Source: Stygiobacter sp043807765
GTDB taxonomy: Bacteria > Bacteroidota > Ignavibacteria > Ignavibacteriales > Melioribacteraceae
NCBI GenBank assembly: GCA_043807765.1
Contig: JAZDFQ010000009.1
Location: 1 to 64,000 of the forward strand
Direction: 5' to 3'
Length of the DNA: 64,000 nucleotides
The notes beneath the pieces were generated by a model that searched no databases, was not told where the DNA came from, and was given only the letters and a program-made list of their open reading frames with translations. Shown here one piece after another: positions 1-8,640 of the stretch. Every line of letters starts with the position of its first letter. Positions within the stretch are counted from its first letter, which is position 1. Made by a program: the position numbers and the translations under genes.

Positions 1-1
1 C

Positions 2-2605
2 GGCTACCAGAGCATTGTTTTTATTGAATGCTTCCGTGAAATGAATAATCATTTTAAGGCTGCTAAAAAGTATGGCGAAGTTCAAGTATCGTTTGAGCAG
101 TGGAGTAAATTCTTAAGCATTGCTTACGGCTCTTACGAAGCAAGCGAAAGCAATTTTATTATTCACACATACCTTAGTGTTTTTGCAAAGATGCTTGCGT
201 ATGCTGTTGTTAGCAACGATGCCTACATTGATGACGCCGAAATGAAAGCTATCATAGATGGAACAATCTTCCATAAGTTTTCAATCCGCAATTTTGTTGA
301 TGATGATTTCTATCATTGGGTAAAGAGCGATAGAAACTTCAAAGCTCTTAAAAAAGTATTCCGATTAATCGCGCAAGAAATAACCACGTTTAACTTTCAC
401 GAAGTTGACGAGGATATTCTTAAAGGAGTTTATCAAGAACTTATTGATCTGGATACGCGCCACGCGCTAGGTGAATATTACACGCCCGATTGGCTCTGCC
501 AGAGAGTCTTACAAGAATTTGATTTGAAAGAAGGCAAACGGGTTTTAGATCCCGCGTGCGGCAGCGGCTCCTTCTTAATTGCCGCCGTTCACCGCTTTAG
601 AGAGTTGAACCCTAAGATTTCTGTTGAAGAAATTAACGCCAGCATTTACGGTATTGATATTCACCCGCTTAGCGTGCAGATAGCTAAAACAAATATGCTT
701 CTTGCTCTGGGCAAAGATGTTGTTAACACCAGAACTCCCGTGCATATAAATGTAATACTTGCAAATACTTTGCTTGCGCCCGATGGCGTTGATGATCTTT
801 TCGGCAATCAGTTTAAGATGCAGATTGATAAAGAAACGCTTGAGCTTAGCTCTAAGATTTTGAATGATGTAAAAATATTTGATGAAGCATTGGAGCTTGC
901 CGAAGAACTTGCAGAGCAGACTTACAACAAGAAGAAAGCAACCGAAGAAACTTTTGAAACCATTTTACGCCGGCAAGTACGCGGCGGTTTTGATAAGCAA
1001 GTGATTGAGAGCTTCTATAAGATTTACGGAAGCCTCCGCACTGTTAAAGAAAAGGGACGCGATTCAATCTGGAAGTTTATTGTGCAGAACCTTTACAAAC
1101 CTTACTTCCTTTCCAAGAGTTTTGATTATGTTATTGGCAACCCGCCTTGGTTTACTTACAGTTCCATAAGAAACGAAGAATACCAAAACATATTAAACGC
1201 TCTTGCAGATGTTTACGATGTTAAACCGGAAAGAGTTGCAAACTTTCCTCATCTAGAAATTGCGGCAATCTTTCTTGCTTATTGCAGTAGTTACTTCTTG
1301 AAAGATAACGGCACATTAGCTTTTGTGCTGCCGAGAAGTTTCTTTAGCGCGGATCACCACGATAATACAAGAAGCGGAAAAGCAAAAGGTTTCCGCATAA
1401 GTAAAGTGTGGGATTTAGACGGAGTCTCTCCGTTATTCCGCATCCCAAGCTCGGTTTTGTTTGCCCAAAAGGAAAAAGATACTTCAAAAAGAAATTTACC
1501 GGCAAGTGGTCTTGATGGGATTTCTTTTAGCGGAAATATACCTACACATAACTGTAATCTTGAAACAGCAAAAAGTACTCTCACAGAAACTAACACAAAA
1601 TGGTATTATGCTAAGCAAGGCAGTTCTACTGCTTTTTCAAATAGAAAATACAAAGCACAAAACAAAGTAAACCCTTACAAAGATGGCTTTAGACAAGGAG
1701 CTACTATTGTTCCCCGTTCATTTTATTTTGTAGAGTTGACTCAAGAAACACCGGATGATTTTACTGATAGAATTATAAACATAAAAACATCCGATGCGAT
1801 TAAAGCCGATGCTAAAGCGCCTTGGAAAAGCATTGAGCTTAGCGGAAGAATTGAAAGTAAGTTTTTGTTTAGAACAGCTCTTTCTAAAAGCATTTTGCCC
1901 TTTGCTTTGTACCATCCGGATTTAGTTGTTCTCCCAATTACTGTTGAAGTAAATGAATCCAGCCAAAAAGAAATTAAGCTCCACTCCGCCGATGAACTTA
2001 TGAGCGAAGGATACTTAAATGCTTCCCGTTGGTTTAAGAGTGCTGAAAGATTTTGGGAACAACTGAGAACGGTGAAATCTGAAAAAATGACGAGTGTAGG
2101 AAGGCTTAATTTTCAAAAAGGACTTTCGGAACAAAATCTCGATGCACCATATCTAGTTTTATATAATTCATCAGCGAAAGATGCAAATGCAACAATCGTT
2201 AAAAGAAAAGACTTTGGATTAGAGTTTCTTGTAGAAAGTGTTGCTTATGTTTTATTCGTCAATAATATTAACGAAGCATTGTATTTAAGTGCATTTCTAA
2301 ATTCATCCATTCCAAATCAATTGATGAAAGATTTTCAAGCAAAGGGATTGTTTGGTGAAAGACATGTTCACAAAAAGATTCTCGATATATACTTTCCCAA
2401 ATTCAACGAAGAAGAAGAAACACACATTCGTTTGGCAGAGTTAAGTAAAGCGGCGCATAAAAAAGCAGCTCAATACATAAAAGACAATCCACCCCAAAAA
2501 GAATTAACCGCAATACACCTTGGCCGCTTGCGCGTAGAAATAAAAAAACACCTCTCAGCAGAAATGAAAGAGATAGACAAAATTGTAAAGAAATTAATAG
2601 GTTAA
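2..2605 (+). CDS. N6-adenine DNA methyltransferase, restriction-modification type (5' partial)
   Basis: The reading frame is open back to the left edge, so the true start lies outside the window; residues below are counted from the first in-window Met at 41. The protein transfers a methyl group from S-adenosylmethionine to adenine in DNA. Motif I (SAM binding) is DPACGSG at about 170-176, just after a GEYYTP segment typical of type I/IIG enzymes, and catalytic motif IV is NPPW at 367-370. The remaining ~490 residues fit a target-recognition region as in Eco57I-like single-chain type IIG or type ISP enzymes. No nuclease motif is visible in the part present, so an N-terminal nuclease or a separate restriction subunit would be upstream. 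No other restriction-modification gene follows; a REP-palindrome cluster begins directly after the stop. The methylase assignment is firm; the exact system type is not. Confidence 0.88.
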   Translation, partial: GYQSIVFIECFREMNNHFKAAKKYGEVQVSFEQWSKFLSIAYGSYEASESNFIIHTYLSVFAKMLAYAVVSNDAYIDDAEMKAIIDGTIFHKFSIRNFVDDDFYHWVKSDRNFKALKKVFRLIAQEITTFNFHEVDEDILKGVYQELIDLDTRHALGEYYTPDWLCQRVLQEFDLKEGKRVLDPACGSGSFLIAAVHRFRELNPKISVEEINASIYGIDIHPLSVQIAKTNMLLALGKDVVNTRTPVHINVILANTLLAPDGVDDLFGNQFKMQIDKETLELSSKILNDVKIFDEALELAEELAEQTYNKKKATEETFETILRRQVRGGFDKQVIESFYKIYGSLRTVKEKGRDSIWKFIVQNLYKPYFLSKSFDYVIGNPPWFTYSSIRNEEYQNILNALADVYDVKPERVANFPHLEIAAIFLAYCSSYFLKDNGTLAFVLPRSFFSADHHDNTRSGKAKGFRISKVWDLDGVSPLFRIPSSVLFAQKEKDTSKRNLPASGLDGISFSGNIPTHNCNLETAKSTLTETNTKWYYAKQGSSTAFSNRKYKAQNKVNPYKDGFRQGATIVPRSFYFVELTQETPDDFTDRIINIKTSDAIKADAKAPWKSIELSGRIESKFLFRTALSKSILPFALYHPDLVVLPITVEVNESSQKEIKLHSADELMSEGYLNASRWFKSAERFWEQLRTVKSEKMTSVGRLNFQKGLSEQNLDAPYLVLYNSSAKDANATIVKRKDFGLEFLVESVAYVLFVNNINEALYLSAFLNSSIPNQLMKDFQAKGLFGERHVHKKILDIYFPKFNEEEETHIRLAELSKAAHKKAAQYIKDNPPQKELTAIHLGRLRVEIKKHLSAEMKEIDKIVKKLIG

Positions 2606-2932
2606 TGTAGAGACGCATCGATGATGCGTCTCAGAAACGTAGCAAGACGTCCCACCGGGACGTCTCTACATTAGCACGAATTAACGTAGAGACGCACCGA
2701 CCTGTCCCGCGTTTGCGTTGTTTGCACCCCGCGTTTTTTGCGGGGTTACGGGATGATGCGTCTCAAAAACGTAGCGGGAACAGCACGAAATAATGTAGAG
2801 ACGGCACGCTGTGCCGTCTTAGAAATGTAAAGCAGACACGCCACCGGCGTGTCTCTACATTAGTACGAATTAACGTAGTCTTCAGAATACGTGGTTAACA
2901 TCAGACGTCCCACCGGGACGTCTCTACAGTAA
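2606..2932. repeat. Cluster of REP-like palindromes (tgtagagacg...cgtctctaca)
   Basis: At least four imperfect palindromes lie in tandem between the methylase stop and the RAYT start. They share the outer arms tgtagagacg and cgtctctaca: 2606-2670, about 2685-2775, 2794-2859 and a half unit at 2902-2928. Inner arms vary (gcatcgatgatgc, gtcccaccgggac, ggcacgctgtgcc, cacgccaccggcgtg) but each pairs with itself, so structure is kept while sequence changes. Their position around a RAYT gene is the standard REP/REPIN arrangement. Confidence 0.85.
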
Positions 2933-2934
2933 AC

Positions 2935-3420
2935 ATGACGAAATTCAATGACACATATCGAATTGAATCAACTCGCTTACAATGCTGGGATTATTCAAAC
3001 GCCGCATATTATTTTGTTACTATCTGTACAAAAAACAAATCAAAATATTTTGGTAATGTAAAAGCAGAAACCGTTTCGCTTAATCAATACGGTCTAATTG
3101 TAAAAGACGAATTGTTAAATACGGGACAAATTAGGAGCCACATACGCATTGACGAATTTGTAATAATGCCTAACCACATTCACGCTATAATCGTAATTGA
3201 TAACATAGATACTACAAAAACTAAAGCAGTTGGATTGGGCACAATTGTAGGTCAGTTCAAAGGAAAAGTTACTTAGCGCATCAAAGAAATTGGCGGTGTA
3301 GATTTTGAATGGCAGAGCAGATTTTATGAACACATAATTAGAAATGAAAAATCTTATTTAAAAATAAAAGAATACATCATGTTAAATCCGCCGAAATGGC
3401 ATTTGGACGAATACTATTAA
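2935..3420 (+). pseudogene. REP-associated tyrosine transposase (RAYT, Y1_Tnp family), interrupted by an in-frame amber stop
   Basis: The 162-codon frame runs from ATG 2935 to TAA 3418-3420 and contains one internal TAG at 3274-3276 (codon 114). Before the stop are the N-terminal YYFVTICT strand and the metal-binding HUH-type motif MPNHIHAIIVI (HIH at residues 81-83). After it, in the same frame, come an FYEHIIRNE segment and the YIMLNP motif, whose tyrosine (codon 147) is the expected nucleophile. RAYTs are single-copy, Y1-type HUH transposases that act on REP palindromes. The product to the stop lacks the catalytic tyrosine and should be inactive unless the amber codon is read through. Everything else in the frame looks undamaged, so the mutation is recent or a sequencing error. 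REP-like arms flank it on both sides. Confidence 0.85.
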
Positions 3421-3858
3421 TGTAGAGGCGGCTTAGCCCAATGCCGTCAGATTAAGAGGTTGTGTGAAAATTGTAAAATAGTTGGTAGGCGCAACTTTTA
3501 AGTTGAGGTTTTATCAATGAAACGCAAGCTGAAACTTGCGGCCACCATTAAAATTTTAATATTAACACGGGCTCTTAAGTTGTGGTCTAAGCCCTTTATT
3601 ATTTTTCTTGCTAGCCCTACGCTCTCGCCTCGCCTTCGCTGAGTTGAAGCGGGTAAACGTGCCTTATAAGCATACTATATAGTATTAGACTTTAGTCTAA
3701 AACCTAATGTTCTTAATCAGACAGCATTGGGATTTAAACCCGTGACCCCCATTCAAGTGCGGTTCCGATTACCATCGATGTTTTAAATAATATAGAAACG
3801 GGTTGGCTAACCCCGGTAAAACCGATGCGCGCGGGTATAGCATCTCAAGAACATTACA
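3421..3858. other. Gene-free interval with repeat fragments
   Basis: It begins with a degraded REP arm (tgtagaggcgg near 3421) abutting the RAYT stop. It then holds a dispersed fragment around 3490-3545 with self-complementary 'cgcaagctgaaacttgcgg', and a short palindrome ttagactttagtctaa near 3684-3700. No credible coding frame or intact RNA gene was seen. Confidence 0.5.
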
Positions 3859-5310
3859 TTAATTCAAAATCTTTTTAAGCTTTGCCGCCCCGCATGTTGA
3901 AGTAGCAATCCAGATGTTTCCATTATTATCTACAGTTGATTGGTATAATAGCAATTCCCACAAAGCTGAATTTCCCTTTTTAAAAAATTTGAAGTCACCG
4001 GTAGAATTAAGAACCCCTAAACCAAATCTTGTGGCGAATAAAACATTTTCTTTCCAGATTTTTATCTGTCGGGTAAAGTTGTAGTTCAATTCCGAACGTG
4101 AATACAAACTCCATACATTATTTTTGAAATTATAAACTTTTCCGGCATCTGCTCTTGGAGTGAAAGTGCTAATCCAAATTACACTGTCTTTTGCAAAACT
4201 TATTGAAGCAACTCCTTCTTCAATTGGGGAAATGCCCATAGAATATGTCGGAATGTAACTCCAGTTTGCACCATCCAAAATTGTTATACCATAGTTTCTA
4301 GAACCGATCCAGATTTTGTTGCTTTCATCTATTGCTATGCACGTTGGATAATTATCCTTTAATCCCGAATTCGCAATGGTGAATTGCTGCCATGCGGAAT
4401 TATTTAGTTTGCATACTCCACCGGCAATTGCTGTCCAAATTGTACCATCTTTACTTTCCGCAATTCCAACAACTGTTTGATCCGGCATGTTAAAGGAATA
4501 GTCTATTAGGGTTCCATTTATGATTACATAAATACCTTTTGTTGTTCCAATCCAAATTCTGTTTTGTTTATCAACAAGCAGTGTGTTTATAACATTTGCC
4601 CTTAGCGCTGAATTACTTTTAGTATAAGTAGTCCATCTCTTGCCGTCAAATTTACTGAGACCGTCTAACGATCCAATCCAAATGTTATTGGTGCTGTCGC
4701 TTATTATTGAATAAACTTTCTCGGAAAGTACTTTGGAGTTGTAAGGATTATAGCTTACCCATTGTGTCGTGTCTTCAAGAGTTATGCTTGCGTAAGAAAT
4801 ATTATTGGCAACAACCTCAACTTTCATACTATCATCGCGGTGTTGCGGAAAAGAGTAACTCACTATATGGTTTCCGGGTTCAAGTCCGGGAATTGTATGA
4901 GGAGTTTTGAAGCTTGTTTTTTTTCCGTCAAGAGATATGTTTGCATTTGCCGGTGTTGATATGCAACCTATCTTGCCATAGTTTTTTGAGTTCGCTTGAA
5001 AATCGATAAAGTATTTTCTTTCTGTTGTGCTCATGTTATCTGTAACAAAGGTTGTATCGCTGTATAAGTTGAGCTTAAGTGTAAGAGTATCTTTTTCCTT
5101 CTTTAACCATGTTAAAGTGCATGGCGTGATATAGCCGGTGTTTTTACCGTTTAAGTAAACTTTGGCGCTATCCGGATATGATTCGATATTGAGAGCATAG
5201 TTGTCAATCTTTGTTTCCTCCACAAGTCCGGTAAAAACCAGCTTCTCGCAGCTTAAAAGAAGTGAACACAATATAGGAACACAAATAACAGCAATAATTC
5301 TTTTAGCCAT
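3859..5310 (-). CDS. Lipoprotein with two PEGA domains and a two-component-regulator-type beta-propeller
   Basis: This is a 483-residue exported protein. The ATG at 5310 (MAKRII...) is chosen because GGCGG lies just upstream; the frame extends to a TTG at 5337 that is less likely. The signal peptide ends in lipobox LLSC (Cys21), so it is probably anchored in a membrane by lipid. Two PEGA domains follow (about 37-90 and 105-165, with YPDSAKVYLNGK and TPANANISLDGK cores), a surface-associated beta-sandwich fold. The rest is a series of Reg_prop-type blades (IWIGSLDG, IWIGTTKG, IWTAIAGG, IWIGSRNY, IWISTF, IWIATS), as in periplasmic sensor propellers, but without a kinase domain. Function is unknown; ligand sensing or binding is plausible. 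It stands alone, with a MITE-like element upstream. Confidence 0.85.
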   Translation of the reverse strand: MAKRIIAVICVPILCSLLLSCEKLVFTGLVEETKIDNYALNIESYPDSAKVYLNGKNTGYITPCTLTWLKKEKDTLTLKLNLYSDTTFVTDNMSTTERKYFIDFQANSKNYGKIGCISTPANANISLDGKKTSFKTPHTIPGLEPGNHIVSYSFPQHRDDSMKVEVVANNISYASITLEDTTQWVSYNPYNSKVLSEKVYSIISDSTNNIWIGSLDGLSKFDGKRWTTYTKSNSALRANVINTLLVDKQNRIWIGTTKGIYVIINGTLIDYSFNMPDQTVVGIAESKDGTIWTAIAGGVCKLNNSAWQQFTIANSGLKDNYPTCIAIDESNKIWIGSRNYGITILDGANWSYIPTYSMGISPIEEGVASISFAKDSVIWISTFTPRADAGKVYNFKNNVWSLYSRSELNYNFTRQIKIWKENVLFATRFGLGVLNSTGDFKFFKKGNSALWELLLYQSTVDNNGNIWIATSTCGAAKLKKILN

Positions 5311-5355
5311 TTTTCCGCCGGGAATTAGGTCTTTCAATAATAAAAGTAGAATAAA

Positions 5356-5503
5356 TAACTGAGGTTATGCACTTTGTAATTTCTTAGTGTCCTTGTGACT
5401 TTGTGGCACAAGAAAATATAAAAAATTGAGCCACAAGGGCACTAAGTCACCAAGGTGCACTAAGGAAAATTTCCGAAATTCATCACACGCATAACTTCAA
5501 TTA
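5356..5503. repeat. MITE-like element, family 1 (taactgaggttatgc ... gcataacttcaatta)
   Basis: Terminal inverted repeats taactgaggttatgc (5356-5370) and gcataacttcaatta (5489-5503) bound an interior rich in 'ctttgtggc / gccacaag' inverted motifs. The same ends and interior recur at 52658-52805, at 21609-21735 and partly at 23750-23830. It carries no coding frame. Confidence 0.75.
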
Positions 5504-5552
5504 AATAATAATTGTTAGCAATAGAATTTTCAATGCCTTTTAAAAGGCATTA

Positions 5553-7367
5553 TCAAAACTCATTTATAATTCCGAAATGAATTTTCCCATCTGTAAAAGA
5601 ATCGCCGTTTCCCAATGCGAAACTAACACCCAGCACACCTAATCCGGTTTCAATGTTTAATCCAAATCCGTAGCCCGTTTTGTAAGAAGAAGTTTGCGCT
5701 ATTTTTAATTGCGTATCCTCATTGCGTAAAATATATCCGGCGTCAAAAAATGCAAACACATAGGTTCGTCTGGTAATCAAATAGCGGTATTCCAGATTAG
5801 ACCACAAAATTCTATTTCCTTGAAATTGTTTCTCGCGATAACCGCGCAAAGAATTTGTGCCGCCAAGAAAATAGAGATCGCTCAATTCTAAATTTGAACC
5901 CCGCAATTCTCTTCCATGAATCGCAATGGATGCAATTTGTTTCTCAAATATTTTCCGGAATGTCGAAAAATCAAATTCCAGTCGCTGATGATTATACTTT
6001 GTTTGTTCTAAGTCCGCAATAATGCTTTGCGGACCGTTGATGCTTTTCTTTGTAAACTTATAAGCAGTGTTAAAGAAGATTCCTTCGGTCGGAGCGTAAA
6101 AGTCATCTCTGCTATCGGCTTTAATATAAAAGCCCGTGGTGAGGGAAGAAGAATTATAAACTGAAAATGCTCCGTTGATTCTTTCTGTTGGAATAGTCGA
6201 TTGAGAATTCAAAATCAAAGCGGCGGAAAAATCTTCGCTTGCAAGGTATTCAAGATGCGCTTCAATATTGCGCTGCACGTATGTAGAATCTTGCTTACGC
6301 TGGAAAAGACTTACATCAACATTGAATGGGAAATTGAAAACCCAAGGTTCCAGATATCGCAATTCCAGTTCTTGCGAGTTTCTATTTTCTTGCTGCCATT
6401 TAATTAATGCGGCTCTTCCGGTTCCAAATAGGTTTCGCATGTTTACATTGATGTACCCGGTAAAGTATCCGCTTGCCTCGCCGGTACTACCCGGAACATA
6501 ACCGGCAATGCCGTCAAAACTGTTTGTTTCTTTTTCTTTAATTGGAATTTTTAATACGCCGGTATTGCTTGTGGTTAAGTAGAAACTTGGCGTTTCAACC
6601 GGTTCAAAAAAGCGCAAACGATTTAATCTATTTGGAATATCATCAATAATTTTTTGTGTGTAAATCTCGTCAATGTTCAAACCAGCCGCGCGTGTTATAA
6701 CGTATTCTTTTGTTCGTGTATTACCTTCAATCTGAATTCGATTAATCCGGTTCTGTGCACCTTCTGTGATGGATAGATTTACGTCCGCAAAGTGTTCTTC
6801 AGTTGTTGAATCTTCTGCGAAAGCAACGGCATCAATTTTAATAATTGCGAAAGGGAAGCCGGAGTTTTCGTAATTGGTAAGAATGCGATCAAATGAGTTC
6901 TCGATATTTAACGATGAGAAGATTTCTCCTTCCATGTTTTTTGTTTCGTTTAATACAAAAAGTGAATCGAGCAGCTTTTCTTTTATTCTAACACTTCTGA
7001 TAATTGTCGGATTGCCTTCTTCGATTTCGATGGCCAGTACAGATGAAGTTGAATCAATTTCTTTTAATACAATCTTATTTATTTGGCTATGGTAATAACC
7101 TTCGGCAGTTAACGCTTCGCTAATTTTTGCTTTGATTGAATCTGCTGAAAATGATTTGGCATTTAGGTTTTCGTTGAATCCGATCCAGCTTCTGTAATCA
7201 CTTGCAGAAAAATGTTTCGCACCGGTAATCTCAAGTTTAGTTTTGTGTTGCGAAAATGCGATAGAGGTGAAGGAAAGAAAAACCAAAAACAAAAGCATAG
7301 AACGCAGATGACGCGGATTATTATGATCTACGCGGATCAAATCATAAAAAATCTTAAGAATCGGCAT
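5553..7367 (-). CDS. Omp85/BamA-TamA-like outer membrane protein
   Basis: A protein of about 604 residues predicted to insert in the outer membrane. A hydrophobic signal (MLLFLVFLSFTSIAFSQ) is followed by POTRA-type repeats over roughly residues 25-275 (e.g. ITGAKHFSASDYRSW, RINRIQIEGNTRTKEYVITR) and a C-terminal surface-antigen/D15 beta-barrel containing FLGGTNSLRGYREKQF and ending in aromatic Phe, as Omp85 barrels do. Two POTRA-rich Omp85 types (BamA, TamA-like) are possible; the short POTRA region favours a TamA-like accessory assembly factor. The ATG at 7367 has AAGGA 5' of it. A second candidate at 7298 starts directly at the hydrophobic signal but has no ribosome site, because a dispersed repeat fills the gap. 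Some distance from the PfkB gene upstream, separated by a MITE-like element. Confidence 0.88.
   Translation of the reverse strand: MPILKIFYDLIRVDHNNPRHLRSMLLFLVFLSFTSIAFSQHKTKLEITGAKHFSASDYRSWIGFNENLNAKSFSADSIKAKISEALTAEGYYHSQINKIVLKEIDSTSSVLAIEIEEGNPTIIRSVRIKEKLLDSLFVLNETKNMEGEIFSSLNIENSFDRILTNYENSGFPFAIIKIDAVAFAEDSTTEEHFADVNLSITEGAQNRINRIQIEGNTRTKEYVITRAAGLNIDEIYTQKIIDDIPNRLNRLRFFEPVETPSFYLTTSNTGVLKIPIKEKETNSFDGIAGYVPGSTGEASGYFTGYINVNMRNLFGTGRAALIKWQQENRNSQELELRYLEPWVFNFPFNVDVSLFQRKQDSTYVQRNIEAHLEYLASEDFSAALILNSQSTIPTERINGAFSVYNSSSLTTGFYIKADSRDDFYAPTEGIFFNTAYKFTKKSINGPQSIIADLEQTKYNHQRLEFDFSTFRKIFEKQIASIAIHGRELRGSNLELSDLYFLGGTNSLRGYREKQFQGNRILWSNLEYRYLITRRTYVFAFFDAGYILRNEDTQLKIAQTSSYKTGYGFGLNIETGLGVLGVSFALGNGDSFTDGKIHFGIINEF
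7299..7337. repeat. GCGGAT-type dispersed repeat inside the 5' coding end of the Omp85 gene
   Basis: On the minus strand the segment reads ccgcgtagatcataataatccgcgtcatctgcgttct in pieces; its core ccgcgtcatctgcgttct closely matches ccgcgtcatccgcgttct at 11289-11306. It encodes the peptide RVDHNNPRHLRS between the RBS-supported Met and the hydrophobic core of the signal peptide. Confidence 0.6.
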
Positions 7368-7398
7368 CGGAGTCCTTTTGGACAAATGAATATTTGTT

Positions 7399-7576
7399 AG
7401 AGACCTCTGAAATATTGCAATTATTGTCTTTGCGAATCCGCCTTTGGCGGATGAAGCAAACTCAAAACTATCTTTTGAATCAAAAATCGAGATTGCTTTC
7501 CCGCAACAAAACTGCGGGACAAGCAGTCATTTCATTCCTCGCAATGACATTCAAAAATAATTTTTCAGAGGTCTCT
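7399..7576. repeat. MITE-like element, family 2 (agagacctctga ... tcagaggtctct)
   Basis: Perfect 12-bp terminal inverted repeats agagacctctga (7399-7410) and tcagaggtctct (7565-7576) enclose about 150 bp with inner hairpins (aatccgcctttggcggat; cccgcaacaaaactgcggg) and a 'cctcgcaatgaca' motif. No coding frame. It lies six bases from the stop codon of the PfkB gene. Confidence 0.75.
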
Positions 7577-7581
7577 GTTAA

Positions 7582-8553
7582 TTAGTTTGTGGTAGGCGAG
7601 TCATCAATAAGTTTCATCCTTTTACCGATTGTAGAGATATTTATTTGATCTATAAAATTAGAATACTGTTCCTTTGTTACACTGCACGTTTCCAAAACTT
7701 CGGCGTTAGCAGCTCCAAGTGCCGAAGCAATTTTAAGAGTCTCTTCAAAAACAATTGAGTTTTCGATTCCATAAACTATTCCGGCGGTAAAGGCGTCGCC
7801 GCTGCCGGTTGCATCAAAGACGGAGATTTTAGGTGATTCTGCTTTGTATATGTAATCAAATTTTGCCGCGTAAGTATAATTAGCTCCGTCTGTTAGAAAA
7901 CTAAGCCGGATTCCTTTCTTATAAAGCTCTCTCAGATAAGAGAGCTTTTCTTCTTCGGTTTGTAATTTGATTCCGAGTGATTTTTCAACTTCTGAAACAT
8001 TATTATGAATGATTGTAGGCGCGGCATCCAAACATTTTTGCAGATGCGCACCGTAAGTATCTAACACTGAAGTTTTATCATTCTCATGCGCTAAGTTAAT
8101 TCCATAAGCGAATATGTCGTCTGTGACTTCGCTAGGTGAACTGCCGGAAAAAACAACAACCGAGCAATTTTGAATCATTTTTCCAAGTTTGAATTTGAAA
8201 TCAGCAGCTTCTTCTTTTGTTATTACGCTATTGCTTCCGAAGAATGTAGTAACTCTTTTTTGCTCACTCTCGATAATTAAATTAGCAGCGCGTGTTTCCG
8301 ATTTGGAAGACGCAACGCTGAAATCAATTTTGTCTTCTGTAAGACAATGACGAAGAATTTTTCCGTTATTTCCGCCAAGAAAAGTAAATGCATGGTTTTG
8401 CATCCCCAGCAAATTTAGTTGACGGGAAACATTAATCCCTTTTCCACCCGCGGAATAATATTCTTTAACGGATCGGTTCGGTTCTCCCAGTTGAATAGAA
8501 TCAAAAACCAATCTTTTTTCAAGCAGTGGATTAATTGTTACGGTAAGAATCAT
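7582..8553 (-). CDS. PfkB-family hexose-phosphate kinase (1-phosphofructokinase-like)
   Basis: A 323-residue cytoplasmic kinase. The opening MILTVTINPLLEK and the GGKGINVSRQL segment (36-46) are the substrate-binding signature of the 1-phosphofructokinase / tagatose-6-phosphate kinase branch. DATGSGDAFTAG (D247-G258) supplies the ATP-binding anion hole and catalytic Asp253. Family knowledge predicts phosphorylation of a sugar phosphate such as fructose-1-phosphate to the bisphosphate. There is no linked PTS gene, so 1-phosphofructokinase is only one option; 6-phosphofructokinase type II or tagatose-6-phosphate kinase fit too. The start has no strong RBS but the N-terminus is canonical. Length is normal for the family. 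Its 3' end abuts the family 2 MITE-like element. Confidence 0.85.
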   Translation of the reverse strand: MILTVTINPLLEKRLVFDSIQLGEPNRSVKEYYSAGGKGINVSRQLNLLGMQNHAFTFLGGNNGKILRHCLTEDKIDFSVASSKSETRAANLIIESEQKRVTTFFGSNSVITKEEAADFKFKLGKMIQNCSVVVFSGSSPSEVTDDIFAYGINLAHENDKTSVLDTYGAHLQKCLDAAPTIIHNNVSEVEKSLGIKLQTEEEKLSYLRELYKKGIRLSFLTDGANYTYAAKFDYIYKAESPKISVFDATGSGDAFTAGIVYGIENSIVFEETLKIASALGAANAEVLETCSVTKEQYSNFIDQINISTIGKRMKLIDDSPTTN

Positions 8554-8640
8554 ATTTAATAATGGTTGTTGGTATATTAAACAGAAGGTGAGAACGAGAT
8601 TTAGTTACTCTTCGTTCTACACTCTTCACTCTACATTCAT

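Noticed and set aside
3720..3785. Minus-strand segment resembling a tRNA T arm (gggtttaaatccc)
   Set aside because: The stem pairs for only three bases and no matching acceptor, D or anticodon arm can be drawn.
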